DNA from: Nitrospira sp. | GTDB lineage: Bacteria > Nitrospirota > Nitrospiria > Nitrospirales > Nitrospiraceae | Assembly (NCBI GenBank): GCA_036984305.1 | Contig: BQWY01000001.1 | Coordinates: forward strand, 1,633,501 to 1,697,500 | Length of the DNA: 64,000 nucleotides | Reading direction: 5' to 3' | In this document: positions 16,665 to 25,578 of the stretch, one piece after another | How the letters are laid out: each line of letters starts with the position of its first letter | Numbering within the stretch: position 1 is the stretch's first letter | Made by a program: the position numbers and the translations under genes | Notes under the pieces: model-generated | Databases searched by the model: none | Seen by the model: the letters and a program-made list of their open reading frames with translations, nothing else | What the model was told of the DNA's origin: nothing

Positions 16665-16886
16665 ATGAGCGTGCGATCGAGGCATCAACCGAAACGGACC
16701 GGACACCACACTCACTCCGGCGCGTCAACGCGGCTCGCATTTCTGAAGTGGTCCGCCGGCGATGTGGCGTCGAGCGAGCCAGGGCCGGAGCCAGGACGGA
16801 ACGTAGACAGCGAGGGCATGATCCCGGATATCGGTCCGATCGAGGGAGCGCTGTTGCGGGCGCGTCACTCAACCGTGATGAGCTAG
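16665..16886 (+). CDS. Hypothetical protein, 73 aa
   Basis: ATG 16665 follows AGGAAGGAA (spacing about 7). The product is polar, with a basic His-rich N terminus (SVRSRHQPKRTGHHTHS), one weakly hydrophobic stretch (TRLAFLKW) and an acidic middle. No signal peptide and no family. It might be the decayed front of the beta-barrel gene that follows (16905-17436), but the frames do not join. It is called mainly because of the upstream promoter and the good ribosome binding site. Confidence 0.4.
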   Translation: MSVRSRHQPKRTGHHTHSGASTRLAFLKWSAGDVASSEPGPEPGRNVDSEGMIPDIGPIEGALLRARHSTVMS

Positions 16887-16904
16887 AGGATTCAAGACTC
16901 ATGC

Positions 16905-17436
16905 AATCAGATCAGACCGGGCCTGGTCTCGGAATCAAGAGCGGATGGTCTCTTCGATCCGGTCGATATCGGCTGGTTCATGCTCGGGGGACGTGCCGCG
17001 TACTACGATCCCAAAGACGGAGACGGCAACTGGTTCGGAGGCGCCCAGGCGCGACTGTATCTCGGACGCTATTGTGCCGTGAAGGGTCCGTTGAGTACCG
17101 GCAAACCGATTTTGGCGACACGAGGGTGCGGACGTATCCCGTCCAGGTTTCGGCGCTGGTGTATCCGTTCGGGATACGCCGGATCTCACCGTTTCTCCTC
17201 GGTGGTGGTATTGCAGCAACGTCAAGGGGCCGGGCGGTTTCGATGATACCCAGAATTTGTTCGGGTTGCACGTCGGTGGTGGCCTGCAACTGTTTCTTAA
17301 TCGGCATGTCTCCATAGACGGAACGTACCGGTATCTGTGGATCGAAAAGGCGGAATCCAAGAACGTGTCCCTGGATGACAAGAAGTTCAACGACAGCGGG
17401 CATATGTTCACGGCCGGCGTGAACTTCCATTTTTGA
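16905..17436 (+). pseudogene. Frameshifted outer-membrane beta-barrel gene
   Basis: Three frames must be joined to read one protein. Segment 1: GLFDPVDIGWFMLGGRAAYYDP...GGAQARLYLGRY (about 16950-17075). Segment 2: VEYRQTDFGDTRVRTYPVQVSALVYPFG..ISPFLLGGG (about 17095-17205). Segment 3: GGFDDTQNLFGLHVGGGLQLFLNRHVSIDGTYRYLW...GHMFTAGVNFHF (about 17240-17433, stop 17434-17436). The alternating strands and terminal aromatic are typical of the small OmpA/OmpW-like 'outer membrane protein beta-barrel' family. No signal peptide or start codon fits segment 1. Two independent shifts argue for true decay. Confidence 0.65.
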
Positions 17437-17568
17437 CACTCTGATGACAGATGTCGTCTGGGACGCGCGGCAGAGCGTAGCGGTTCTCAGGGGGTTATGC
17501 CGGCAATCGTGCGGTGACCAGGCCGGCTCGGCGTTCGCGGGGCTCTCTATTTAACCGGGAGGCAGACC

Positions 17569-17733
17569 ATGTTGAATTGGGCCGTGACATTTCTCGTCGT
17601 GGCGATCATTGCCGGTGTGCTGGGGTTGTCCGGCGTGGCCGGCACGGCAACGAATATTGCCTACGTGTTGTTCGTCATTTTCATCATCCTGGCGCTGGTG
17701 GGGTTCATCACGGGACGGAAGCCCGTCGCGTAA
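17569..17733 (+). CDS. DUF1328 family small membrane protein
   Basis: 54 residues: MLNWAVTFLVVAIIAGVLG, then GVAGTATNIAYVLFVIFI, ending GRKPVA. This is the whole DUF1328 (YtjA-like) pattern of two membrane helices with the conserved G-x-A-G-x-A motif between them. GGGAGG lies 6-11 nt before ATG 17569. It probably resides in the inner membrane; function unknown, commonly stress-associated. A divergent relative may be encoded at 60668. Confidence 0.85.
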   Translation: MLNWAVTFLVVAIIAGVLGLSGVAGTATNIAYVLFVIFIILALVGFITGRKPVA

Positions 17734-17796
17734 TCGTGAGTTCGTGATCCACGCACGGTCAGGTCGGAGCAGTGACGGCCGACTCCGGATGACTGC

Positions 17797-18552
17797 ATGG
17801 CGGAACGAACGTCCAGAACGGATCCCACACCTTCGAAACGTGCGCTCGTGACCGGTGGCAGCGGAGCGATCGGATCGGCCATCGCACGTCGCCTGGGGTC
17901 GCTGGGTTTCCACGTCCTCGTACATGGACTCCAACATTCCAGCCGAGCGTATGCGATCGCAGATGACATTCGGGCCGATGGCGGCCGAGCCGATGCCCTT
18001 TCCTTCGACGTGACCGACTTCAATGCGTGTCGAACCGTGCTCGCCGAGCTTGGGGACGAGCCGCCAATCCAGGTCGTAGTCCATGCCGCGGGCTTCTATC
18101 GCGATGGTCCCATGGCCGGGATGTCCGCGGAGAGCTGGAACGCTGTCATCGATGTCGCGTTGAAGGGCTTTTTCAACGTGACGCAACCGCTCCTCCTCCC
18201 CATGATTCGCAGCCGGTGGGGGCGCATCATCGCCGTGACGTCGGTGAGCGGGATACTGGGGAATCGAGGACAGGTCAATTATTCGGCCGCCAAGGCGGGG
18301 CTGCATGGGGCCACCAAAGCGCTGGCTCTCGAGTTAGGCTCGCGTGGCATCACGGTCAATGCGGTCGCGCCTGGGCTGATCGCGACGCCGGAGACCGATC
18401 GACAGTTCGACGCGGAGACGGTGCATCGGCTGGTCCCTTTGAGGCGCAAGGGGACTCCCGAGGATATAGCTGGTGCCGTCGCGTATCTGGTCTCCGATGC
18501 AGGGGCCTATGTATCCGGCCAGGTCCTATCGGTGAACGGAGCCATGGGATGA
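17797..18552 (+). CDS. 3-oxoacyl-ACP reductase, FabG-like
   Basis: 251 residues, a short-chain dehydrogenase. The NADP-binding TGGSGAIG lies at residues 19-26, VHAAG at 95-99, and the catalytic Ser149, Tyr162 and Lys166 are in VTSVSG and NYSAAK. The C terminus is ...YVSGQVLSVNGAMG, as in FabG. It reduces beta-ketoacyl-ACP intermediates. It overlaps the following glycosyltransferase gene by 4 nt (ATGA) and heads the plus-strand arm of the aryl-polyene-like cluster, where it would supply the ketoreductase step. Confidence 0.88.
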   Translation: MAERTSRTDPTPSKRALVTGGSGAIGSAIARRLGSLGFHVLVHGLQHSSRAYAIADDIRADGGRADALSFDVTDFNACRTVLAELGDEPPIQVVVHAAGFYRDGPMAGMSAESWNAVIDVALKGFFNVTQPLLLPMIRSRWGRIIAVTSVSGILGNRGQVNYSAAKAGLHGATKALALELGSRGITVNAVAPGLIATPETDRQFDAETVHRLVPLRRKGTPEDIAGAVAYLVSDAGAYVSGQVLSVNGAMG

Positions 18553-19322
18553 AGACCTCGGGTTTCATTGTGGTCGTGCCGGCCTTCAACGAGGCCCGCA
18601 CCGTGCGGGACCTCGCTCGCCGAGCTTTGCAATACGCCGACCATGTGGTCGTCGTGGACGACGGCTCCACGGACGGAACGGCTGGACGGTTGGCCGGGCT
18701 CAGGGTTCCCGTCATCCGGCACCCGCGAAACCTCGGTAAAGCTGCTGCCCTCCGTGCCGGAATCCGCTGGGGCCTGTGTCGTGGCTCGGCGATCATCACG
18801 ATGGATGCCGATGGCCAGCATCGACCCGAAGACATCCCGGCTTTACGCGAGGCCTTCGATCGCGAGCCCGGCGCCATCGTGATCGGGGCTCGTGTACGGA
18901 ATGCGTCGGCAATCCCCCTCTCGCGAAAAGTCGCGCATGCCACGGCGCGATTCTGGATTTCATTGGCCGCGAGGGTCGCGATCGGAGACAGCCAGTCCGG
19001 TTTCCGTTTGTATCCGGGTTCAGTCCTGGAGGCGTTGGAGGGACGTTGCAACTGGACGAATGGCTTTGCGCTCGAAAGTGAGCTCCTGATCGAGGCCGGT
19101 CGGCTCGGAATTCCGATCCGGGAGGTTCCAATCGAGGCTCTGTACCACCGTCGATTCCGGCGGAGTCACTATCGCCAATTTCGAGACACGTGGACCATTA
19201 CACGGATGGTGACCCGAAAGATCCTCAGGCCTCGATCGCCGCATTCCGCGGTGGATTTCGTCGCCGACGGTCTGTTCGAGGACGACAGTGCCTCCCGTAT
19301 AGAGCCGCGATCCTATGTCTAG
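18549..19322 (+). CDS. Family 2 glycosyltransferase (DPM1-like)
   Basis: 257 residues. GT-A fold motifs: IVVVPAFNEARTV (N terminus), VVVDDGSTDGT (nucleotide-binding DDGS), LGKAAALRAGI and TMDADGQHRPEDI (the metal-binding DxD-type D-A-D-G). The 'GDSQSGFRLY' and 'FALESELLIEA' segments are typical of the dolichyl-phosphate-mannose-synthase-like branch. No membrane helices, so likely peripheral at the inner membrane. It is coupled to FabG upstream and overlaps the next gene by 8 nt. The role is probably modification of the cluster's lipid product; the sugar is unknown. Confidence 0.85.
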   Translation: MKTSGFIVVVPAFNEARTVRDLARRALQYADHVVVVDDGSTDGTAGRLAGLRVPVIRHPRNLGKAAALRAGIRWGLCRGSAIITMDADGQHRPEDIPALREAFDREPGAIVIGARVRNASAIPLSRKVAHATARFWISLAARVAIGDSQSGFRLYPGSVLEALEGRCNWTNGFALESELLIEAGRLGIPIREVPIEALYHRRFRRSHYRQFRDTWTITRMVTRKILRPRSPHSAVDFVADGLFEDDSASRIEPRSYV

Positions 19323-20631
19323 GCATCGCCCGCGTGTATTGTTCGTGGCCGAAGCGGTGACCCTGGCGCACGTGGGACGGGCCTCGGCACTGGCCCAGGG
19401 GGTCGATGCCCGGCGATTCGAGGCACACGTCGCCTGCGATCCGCGCTGTGTTCCCCTTCTGTCCAACCTGGGCCTTCCCTTGCACGCGGTCACTTCGCTC
19501 GATCCAGTCGTCTTTGCCCAACGTCTGCGCGAGGGAGACCCCCTGTATGCGACCGCGGAATTGCGGTCGGCCGTACGGGAAGATCTGAAATTGATCTCGC
19601 ATGTGCGCCCCCAGGCCGTGGTCGGGGACATGCGGGTATCCCTCGGTATTGCGGCACGAGCGGCCGGCATTCCGTACGCCACCGTCGCCAACGCGCATTG
19701 GAGTCCGTACGCACGGTCGCGCTATGTGGTCCCGGAATTGGCGATCGTCGATCGTTTCGGCCCGGGACTCGGCCAACTTCTTTTCGATGTACTTCGCCCC
19801 TTGACGGGCGCTCTCCAGGTGCGTGCGTTCAATCGCGTGCGATGCGAGCATGGGTTGGCGTCGATTCGGCCGACGCTCGCGCATCTGTTTACGGATGCCG
19901 ATCGTGTGTGGTACGCGGACGTGCCGGCGTTGGTGCCGACCTTTCGCGCTCCCGCGCATCATCATTACCTTGGCCCGCTCCTCTGGTCCCCGGTCGAGCC
20001 GTCGCTGTTGCCGGAGGTCCTTCCGCAGCATCGGCCATTGATCTACGTGTCCATGGGCTCGTCCGGACCGGAGCGTATGCTGGCGGTGGTGTTTCAGGCG
20101 ATGGAGCGCATGCGATGCGCCGGGATTGTCTCGACGGCCGGCAAGGGGGCTCCCAGGAATGTCCCTGAGTTCATCCGTATCCGCGAATTCCTTCCGGGTC
20201 TCGAGGCCGCACGGCTTGCGGACCTGGTTGTGTGCAACGGCGGGAGCGCAACCGTGTATCAAGCCATGGCGGCGGGGAAGCCGGTGTTGGGCCTTCCGAA
20301 CAATCTGGACCAATATCTGATGATGGAGCATGTCGAGCGAAAGGGCGTCGGCCGGTGGCTACGCACGGGAACGGCTCGAGTGGAAACGGTGGCTGCGGCC
20401 ATGACGGCGCTGCTCGACGATCCGGCATATCGTGTCCGGGTTCGGGAAATTGAGACGGGCATTCGCATGGGCGACGGTCAGAAGCGGCTCGACGATCTCG
20501 TCGAGGACTTGCTGCAATCCGGCCGTTCGGTGGGAACGAACGGACTAGAGGTAGACGACACCATCGACACAACGGAAGGAGGGGCGGATGCCAACCGGCC
20601 GTCCTCCTTCTCGCTCGGCATGGGACGCTAA
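19315..20631 (+). CDS. GT1/MGT-type glycosyltransferase
   Basis: 438 residues, GT-B fold. The N-terminal Rossmann half starts RVLFVAEAVTLAHVGRASALA. The C-terminal half has LIYVSMGSSG (donor-binding strand) and the nucleotide-sugar site 'VVCNGGSATVYQAMAAGKPVLGLPNNLDQ', matching the UDP-glycosyltransferase/MGT signature. The last 50 residues are polar and probably disordered. It is the last gene of the plus arm and may transfer a sugar to a lipid acceptor. The donor cannot be told from sequence. Confidence 0.82.
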   Translation: MSRHRPRVLFVAEAVTLAHVGRASALAQGVDARRFEAHVACDPRCVPLLSNLGLPLHAVTSLDPVVFAQRLREGDPLYATAELRSAVREDLKLISHVRPQAVVGDMRVSLGIAARAAGIPYATVANAHWSPYARSRYVVPELAIVDRFGPGLGQLLFDVLRPLTGALQVRAFNRVRCEHGLASIRPTLAHLFTDADRVWYADVPALVPTFRAPAHHHYLGPLLWSPVEPSLLPEVLPQHRPLIYVSMGSSGPERMLAVVFQAMERMRCAGIVSTAGKGAPRNVPEFIRIREFLPGLEAARLADLVVCNGGSATVYQAMAAGKPVLGLPNNLDQYLMMEHVERKGVGRWLRTGTARVETVAAAMTALLDDPAYRVRVREIETGIRMGDGQKRLDDLVEDLLQSGRSVGTNGLEVDDTIDTTEGGADANRPSSFSLGMGR

Positions 20632-20826
20632 CAGGAGGCAGAACACGTCATCGTCTCATAACGCCCACCCCGCCCATTGGCATGCGCATCATCCCCTGCG
20701 TGGTTCTCGCGTCGCTTAGAAGTTCAATCGCGGACTGTGCAGCGTTGACCCATTCAGAATACAAACCAGCGGATCATACATAAGTGGGACAGCCCGAGAT
20801 CCCTGTACGGACTCCGCGGCAGGCCG

Positions 20827-21255
20827 TCAATCTTGTATGACCACGAGCCGCCCTACCAGGATCATTTCGCCGCCGCATCCGACCTGGGCGTCATAGGCAG
20901 CTTCGCGGTCGCCGGCTGCGATACAGTGTGCGCGTATCGTCAAGGGAGCTTCGAGCGTATGCAGAGGCCGGCACAGGAGGCGTGCATGGCGCAACGCCAC
21001 GAGCAAACCCGCACGCCCGGGCTTGCCGTGGCGCCGTCCGCGCAGGCCGGCGTGGATGGCAATGACTTGAGCCGCGTACTCGATGGCCTGTGCGGCGTGG
21101 AGCCGGTCTCCGTCGCGCAAGGGGTGATCGTGGCGGCGATGACTTAGCGTCGTACACACGATCTCCTGCTTGCTCCATCGCTCGACGTCGTCGATGAGGC
21201 ACATTGGACGACGATGCGGAATCAACGTCGTCCAGCCTTCGGTCGAGGTGTTCAT
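20827..21255 (-). CDS. Hotdog-fold 3-hydroxyacyl-ACP dehydratase (ApeP-like)
   Basis: 142 residues from ATG 21255 (ATGA overlap with the upstream gene). The front 'LIPHRRPMCLIDDV' is the IPHR-x-PM-x-LID signature of the small dehydratases in aryl-polyene clusters. 'AIEYAAQVIAIHAGL' is the central hotdog helix, and the C-terminal strand is GEMILVGRLVVIQD. It should dehydrate 3-hydroxyacyl-ACP to the enoyl form. It is the last gene of the minus arm; the 195-nt gap to the convergent plus arm holds no gene. Confidence 0.78.
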   Translation of the reverse strand: MNTSTEGWTTLIPHRRPMCLIDDVERWSKQEIVCTTLSHRRHDHPLRDGDRLHAAQAIEYAAQVIAIHAGLRGRRHGKPGRAGLLVALRHARLLCRPLHTLEAPLTIRAHCIAAGDREAAYDAQVGCGGEMILVGRLVVIQD

Positions 21256-22055
21256 GTCCGAATTCCTACCAGGCAGCAAACGGTGAGGACGCTGTTCTCG
21301 ACGTACTCCAGGACCACTCGTTGCTCCACCGCCTGTGCCAATGTCGCCAGCAGCGGAATCGCACGCGTGCTTGGATTGGCCCATAGGCTATGCGGGACGA
21401 ACGCGGGTGCGGGGGTGATCACCTGATCGCGATCCGATTCGATCGCAACGCTCCATCTCATCAATGATGACCGATTGGAGGCCGGCGCCAATACGAGGGC
21501 CGTGGCGAATGCGTCGGACATGGGACGGGCCGTCTGGAGGGGCGATGGAAACGGTACGTCGGAGGCGACGAACAAGACCGGTCGCGCTTCCACCGTCGCC
21601 AGAATGGACGCCTCGAGCAGGCCTGCGGCAAAGGAGAGGTCGTAGGCGCAGATGGTCGTCGACGGTGTCGTGGCACGAGCCCCGATGCACCAGTATCCGG
21701 CCGGAGCGTTACAGACGGAATTGTGAAACGCCGTTGGAGAGACTTCGCGTGCCGGCTGTGCGAGGGCGTCGCAAATCTGGTGGGTAATCGGTCCGTCTCC
21801 GTCGGACGTCGCGAACACCGTGGCGACGTCGTTGCCGGACAGGCCCGCGTGGTGTAACGCCTCCTGGCCCACCGCGACGGCAATCCGAATCGCGGTGCTG
21901 CTGCGGCGCCGCTCCGTCGCCGGCAGGATCTCCGGTGTGGGAATCGTCGTCACCGTACGCTCGTACGGTGTGCGGTCCGCGAATATCCGACGCGATGCGT
22001 CCCATCCGTCGAATCCAGGCCCCCGGACTCCCACGCCGCACACGTCTACGTCCAT
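21252..22055 (-). CDS. Ketosynthase-like chain-length factor
   Basis: 267 residues, shorter than a real ketosynthase. It matches the 'beta-ketoacyl synthase-like' N-terminal family (ketoacyl-synt_2) found in aryl-polyene and dialkylresorcinol clusters: AIRIAVAVGQEALHHAG, VFATSDGDG, SPTAFHNSVCNAPAGYW. The full catalytic Cys-His-His set of a ketosynthase is not present, so it probably partners the ketosynthase encoded at 22055 and sets chain length. TGATG overlap with the upstream ketosynthase and ATGA overlap with the dehydratase show tight coupling. Confidence 0.78.
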   Translation of the reverse strand: MDVDVCGVGVRGPGFDGWDASRRIFADRTPYERTVTTIPTPEILPATERRRSSTAIRIAVAVGQEALHHAGLSGNDVATVFATSDGDGPITHQICDALAQPAREVSPTAFHNSVCNAPAGYWCIGARATTPSTTICAYDLSFAAGLLEASILATVEARPVLFVASDVPFPSPLQTARPMSDAFATALVLAPASNRSSLMRWSVAIESDRDQVITPAPAFVPHSLWANPSTRAIPLLATLAQAVEQRVVLEYVENSVLTVCCLVGIRT

Positions 22056-23236
22056 CAGCGATGTCTCCCGAAGATGAGGCTGCAGTTGTTGCCTCCGAAG
22101 CCGAACGAATTGCTCATGACGGCTCGCAACGGAATTTCCCGGTCGTCCAGCACGACGAGACTGCCGAAGCTCTGGTCCACGCAGCGGGTCTGCCGCGTGC
22201 CCGGCACGAATCCGTCACGGAGGCACTGCATGGAGAGAACGGCCTCGGTGATGCCGGCCGCGCCCAGTGCGTGACCGGTCGCGCCCTTGGTGGAGCTGCA
22301 CGCGGTCGAGCCGCCGAAGACCCGCTGCACCGCAACATCCTCCGCGCGGTCGTTCGCGTGAGTTCCCGTGCCGTGCAAATTGACGTAGTCGACGTCGGAT
22401 GCCGTGAGTCCCGCCGTGCCTAACGCGCCCTGCATCGCGGCGACTGCTCCTCGTCCTTCAGGGTGCGGAGAAGACATATGGTAGGCATCGCTGCTTTCCC
22501 CGTATCCCAACAGCGCCACGTCGCCCTCGGCGGGGCCCGCTCGTTCCAGCACCACGTAACCGGCGGCTTCGCTGATGGTCAGCCCAGAACGCTCCGCATC
22601 GCAGGGGCGGCACGGATCGGTGGAGAGGAGGCCGAGTGCCGCGAAGCCATAGAGGGTCATGAAGCACAGGCTGTCCACGCCGCCCACGACGGCGGCATCG
22701 CAACAGCCGGCGGCGATCACGCGCGCGGCGGCGGCAAAGACCTTGGCGCTGGAAGAACAGGCCGTCGAGATCGAAAACGCGGGGCCTCCCAGGCGGAGGA
22801 CTTGGCGTGTCAATTCCGTGACGGAGTACAGATTCTGCGTCCGGGCGTAGCGGAGCGGCGGTAGCGCCCCCGTCGGGTCACGATGTCTGTACGCCTGCTC
22901 GGTCTCCAAAATGCCGGAGGTCGTCGTGCCGACGAACACCGCGACGCGTCCGGCGCCGTACCGCCGACGGATGCGTTCGACGGCGTTTGCAAAGCCCGGT
23001 TCCCTGAGCGCCAGCATAGCCAGTCGATTGTTGCGGCAGTCGAAGTCGGCCCAGGGTCCGGTGAGCGCCTCGTCTTCCAGCCCGTCCACGCGGCCGATCC
23101 AGGTGGAGATCCGCACGTCCTCGAAGTCCATGGGACGGAGCCCATGATTCCCGGCTCTCAGGTTTGTCCAGGTCGGCTCGACCCCTCGCCCGAGCGGAGT
23201 GACGAGCGCCATTCCGGTGGCGACCAATGGTGTCAT
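22055..23236 (-). CDS. Beta-ketoacyl-ACP synthase (FabF/FabB-like)
   Basis: 393 residues with the full thiolase-fold triad: Cys160 in SISTACSSSAKVF, His288 in NLHGTGTHAND and His322 in GATGHALGAAG. The C terminus 'MSNSFGFGGNNCSLIFG' is classic. It catalyses the decarboxylative Claisen step with malonyl-ACP. In this cluster it is the only complete ketosynthase, paired with the chain-length factor at 21252. Its start overlaps the end of the MMPL exporter gene by 4 nt. Confidence 0.9.
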   Translation of the reverse strand: MTPLVATGMALVTPLGRGVEPTWTNLRAGNHGLRPMDFEDVRISTWIGRVDGLEDEALTGPWADFDCRNNRLAMLALREPGFANAVERIRRRYGAGRVAVFVGTTTSGILETEQAYRHRDPTGALPPLRYARTQNLYSVTELTRQVLRLGGPAFSISTACSSSAKVFAAAARVIAAGCCDAAVVGGVDSLCFMTLYGFAALGLLSTDPCRPCDAERSGLTISEAAGYVVLERAGPAEGDVALLGYGESSDAYHMSSPHPEGRGAVAAMQGALGTAGLTASDVDYVNLHGTGTHANDRAEDVAVQRVFGGSTACSSTKGATGHALGAAGITEAVLSMQCLRDGFVPGTRQTRCVDQSFGSLVVLDDREIPLRAVMSNSFGFGGNNCSLIFGRHR

Positions 23237-25578
23237 CGCGGAGTCTCCCGTTCGGGACCGAGCAGAAGTGCGAGCACGAGCGAGAGCAGCGCCCCGAGGG
23301 CCACGGTCGATCCGATGGCATGCAGCACCGGCGTCTGCGAGGTGCTCAGGGTCCCGAATGCGGCGAGCGTGGCGAGGATACAGACCGTCAACGACAGGGC
23401 CGTTCGTCCTCGATCTTCATCGGTGAGAGAACGCCGGCGGTATTGGTCCACGAAGAGCGCGTAGTTCAGTCCGATCCCGATCACCAAGAGAAGCGCCACC
23501 AAGTGAAACAAGGACAGGCGTGTGCCCGTAGTCAGCAGGACGGCGACTACCCATACCGCGGCCATGAGGGGAGGCCCCAACACCCGGGCGGCAAGGAGCG
23601 GGCTCCGCAGTCCCCACAGGAGAATTCCGGCGATGGCTGCGATGCCTATACCCATGTACGACAGAGATTCCCGCCGATAGCCGCTGACGAGTCGTTCCGC
23701 TTCCGTCTTCAGATCGAACCACGTCGTGCCCGGAAGTTCCGCGTTCGTGAGATGTTCGCGCACGGCCTCGATGGAATTGATCCCCCGCAGCGGCGCGAGC
23801 CCGACCCAGCCGAGCCCTTGTGGAAACAGCAGGGCTTGCAGCTTCAAGCCCCATGGGGTCCCTTCCAGCGCGGAGGCGTCGATCGGCCCCTCCCGGCGCG
23901 CCTCTTCAATTGCATGTCGAAAGGGGTCGAAGGCCCGGGTTCGGAAGGGCAGCCCTTTTAGAGCGGTCGCGAGAGTTGCGTCGAGCGTCCCCGGGTCAGG
24001 CAAGGCTTTCAAGCGGCGTTCTTGCGTGACCCGCGAGGGAAGATACCGGCTGGGAAGGTCGAACCCGTCGATGATGCGGTGGTCAACCAGCGATTCCAGC
24101 AAAGGAACGGCGGATTCGCTGCGCCGCAGGACGTCTTCCTGTGTCGCCCCGCGGATCACCAGGAGATAGCGGACGTCCGGCGCGCCGATGTCCCGACGCA
24201 TCTCCTCATCGAGCCGCTTCGCCGACTCCGCGATAGGACTCAAATGTGCCAAATCGTCGTCCCACATGCGGTCGGCTCGCCAGATGATCGTTGCGAGCGC
24301 CACCGCGCAGGCGAGCCACACGGTGATTCGCACCGCGGCCCCCGGTCCTCGAAGGAACAGCGGCCGTCCCGCCCACGGCAGTCCTCGCTCGGCTGGGGCG
24401 GGCCTGATAGAGAGCGCCGGGAGGACCCACCGGGTCACACATCCGGCCGTACCCACGCCGAGCACGGTCAGCACACCCAATTGGGACAAGCCGGTGAAGC
24501 TCGACAGCAGCAGCGAGAGGGCGCCGAACATGGTCGTGAGTATAGCCAAGCGCAGAGTCGGCCAGATTCTGGGTACCGTCTGGCGGAGCGGCTCACCCTG
24601 TCGCGCATGCAACTGGGCGTACGCAGGATAGTCGACGGCTTCTCCAATCAAGGTCGCGCCGAAGCCCAGGGTGATCCCATGGACGTAGCCGAAGAGCTGT
24701 TGAACGCCCGCCATCCCGACGGCCAATCCCGTGAGGACCGGTACGGCGCTGAGCCATACCGGCGTCGGCGATCGATACGTCGTCACCAGAAGGACCGTGA
24801 CCAACAGCCCAGCGATCAAGGAGAGTCGCCAGGAATCGTGTTCAATCGTCTGCCGCGACTCGACGGCGAAAACGCCCGGGCCGGTGACGCGTAATCGAAC
24901 GGCCGGTGAATCGTCCGGGAGTTGTGCCGCCGACCGGATCATGCGGAGTGCCTCGGCTTGCCGGTCGAGCTCCGACCCCGGTGCGCGCGTTTCGGCGATC
25001 AGATACGCTCTGGTGCCATCGGGCGAGAACCAGACTCCGTGTCGGTGATTCGGCGAGTCCGCGTGGTCGAGCCGCGCGAGGAGATCGTCAAAGGCGCCCG
25101 TGGGATCCGAGGCTGCCACGCGTTTTGTAAGAGGATTCGCGGACCCCTGCAGCTGGCGGAGGCGATCCTCGAGTGCCGAGCGCAACCCTTCGGGGCTGAA
25201 GCGCTCGCGCGTTGTGCTCGGGCTGAGGACGTAGCGGCGCTGGAAGAGCGTTCGGCCGGCGGCGGCGATCTCGCGTGAGTCTCCATTGGCCACCAGCGAG
25301 AAATGTCCACCGGCACGTAAGCGATCAGCCATACGGTGGCTGTGAGCCGCGAGCTGTTCGGATGGCGCGCCTTCGAGTCCGATCAAGATTAGCCGGGCCG
25401 CCACGCCTTCCCGTAACTGCGTGACGAGCACCTGTTGGACAGGATCGGCGGATTCGGGCAGGAGCGCGGTCATGTCCGTGGTGACCGAGAGGTGGGAAAG
25501 GCTCCAGGCCGCGGACGCCAGGAGCAGCACCCACAGGGTGACCGGAATCCAGAACGATGTTCCGTCGTAGGACGTCAC
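23233..25578 (-). CDS. MMPL/RND-family lipid exporter
   Basis: 781 residues with two halves, each with a periplasmic loop and a bundle of membrane helices: helix 1 at about 8-28, helices at about 250-385, helix at about 410-430 and helices at about 640-775. The sequence 'TLGFGATLIGEAVDYPAYA' resembles the MMPL motif with its conserved Asp in the transmembrane part, and 'IGIGLNYALFVDQYRR' is the matching element of half two. MMPL-type proteins of aryl-polyene clusters move the product or a lipid intermediate across the inner membrane. It overlaps the LolA-like gene and the ketosynthase by 4 nt each. Confidence 0.85.
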   Translation of the reverse strand: MTSYDGTSFWIPVTLWVLLLASAAWSLSHLSVTTDMTALLPESADPVQQVLVTQLREGVAARLILIGLEGAPSEQLAAHSHRMADRLRAGGHFSLVANGDSREIAAAGRTLFQRRYVLSPSTTRERFSPEGLRSALEDRLRQLQGSANPLTKRVAASDPTGAFDDLLARLDHADSPNHRHGVWFSPDGTRAYLIAETRAPGSELDRQAEALRMIRSAAQLPDDSPAVRLRVTGPGVFAVESRQTIEHDSWRLSLIAGLLVTVLLVTTYRSPTPVWLSAVPVLTGLAVGMAGVQQLFGYVHGITLGFGATLIGEAVDYPAYAQLHARQGEPLRQTVPRIWPTLRLAILTTMFGALSLLLSSFTGLSQLGVLTVLGVGTAGCVTRWVLPALSIRPAPAERGLPWAGRPLFLRGPGAAVRITVWLACAVALATIIWRADRMWDDDLAHLSPIAESAKRLDEEMRRDIGAPDVRYLLVIRGATQEDVLRRSESAVPLLESLVDHRIIDGFDLPSRYLPSRVTQERRLKALPDPGTLDATLATALKGLPFRTRAFDPFRHAIEEARREGPIDASALEGTPWGLKLQALLFPQGLGWVGLAPLRGINSIEAVREHLTNAELPGTTWFDLKTEAERLVSGYRRESLSYMGIGIAAIAGILLWGLRSPLLAARVLGPPLMAAVWVVAVLLTTGTRLSLFHLVALLLVIGIGLNYALFVDQYRRRSLTDEDRGRTALSLTVCILATLAAFGTLSTSQTPVLHAIGSTVALGALLSLVLALLLGPERETPR

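Noticed and set aside
18027-18548. Long upstream extension of the GT2 frame
   Set aside because: It lies wholly within fabG in another frame; ATG 18549 with an ATGA overlap is the natural start.
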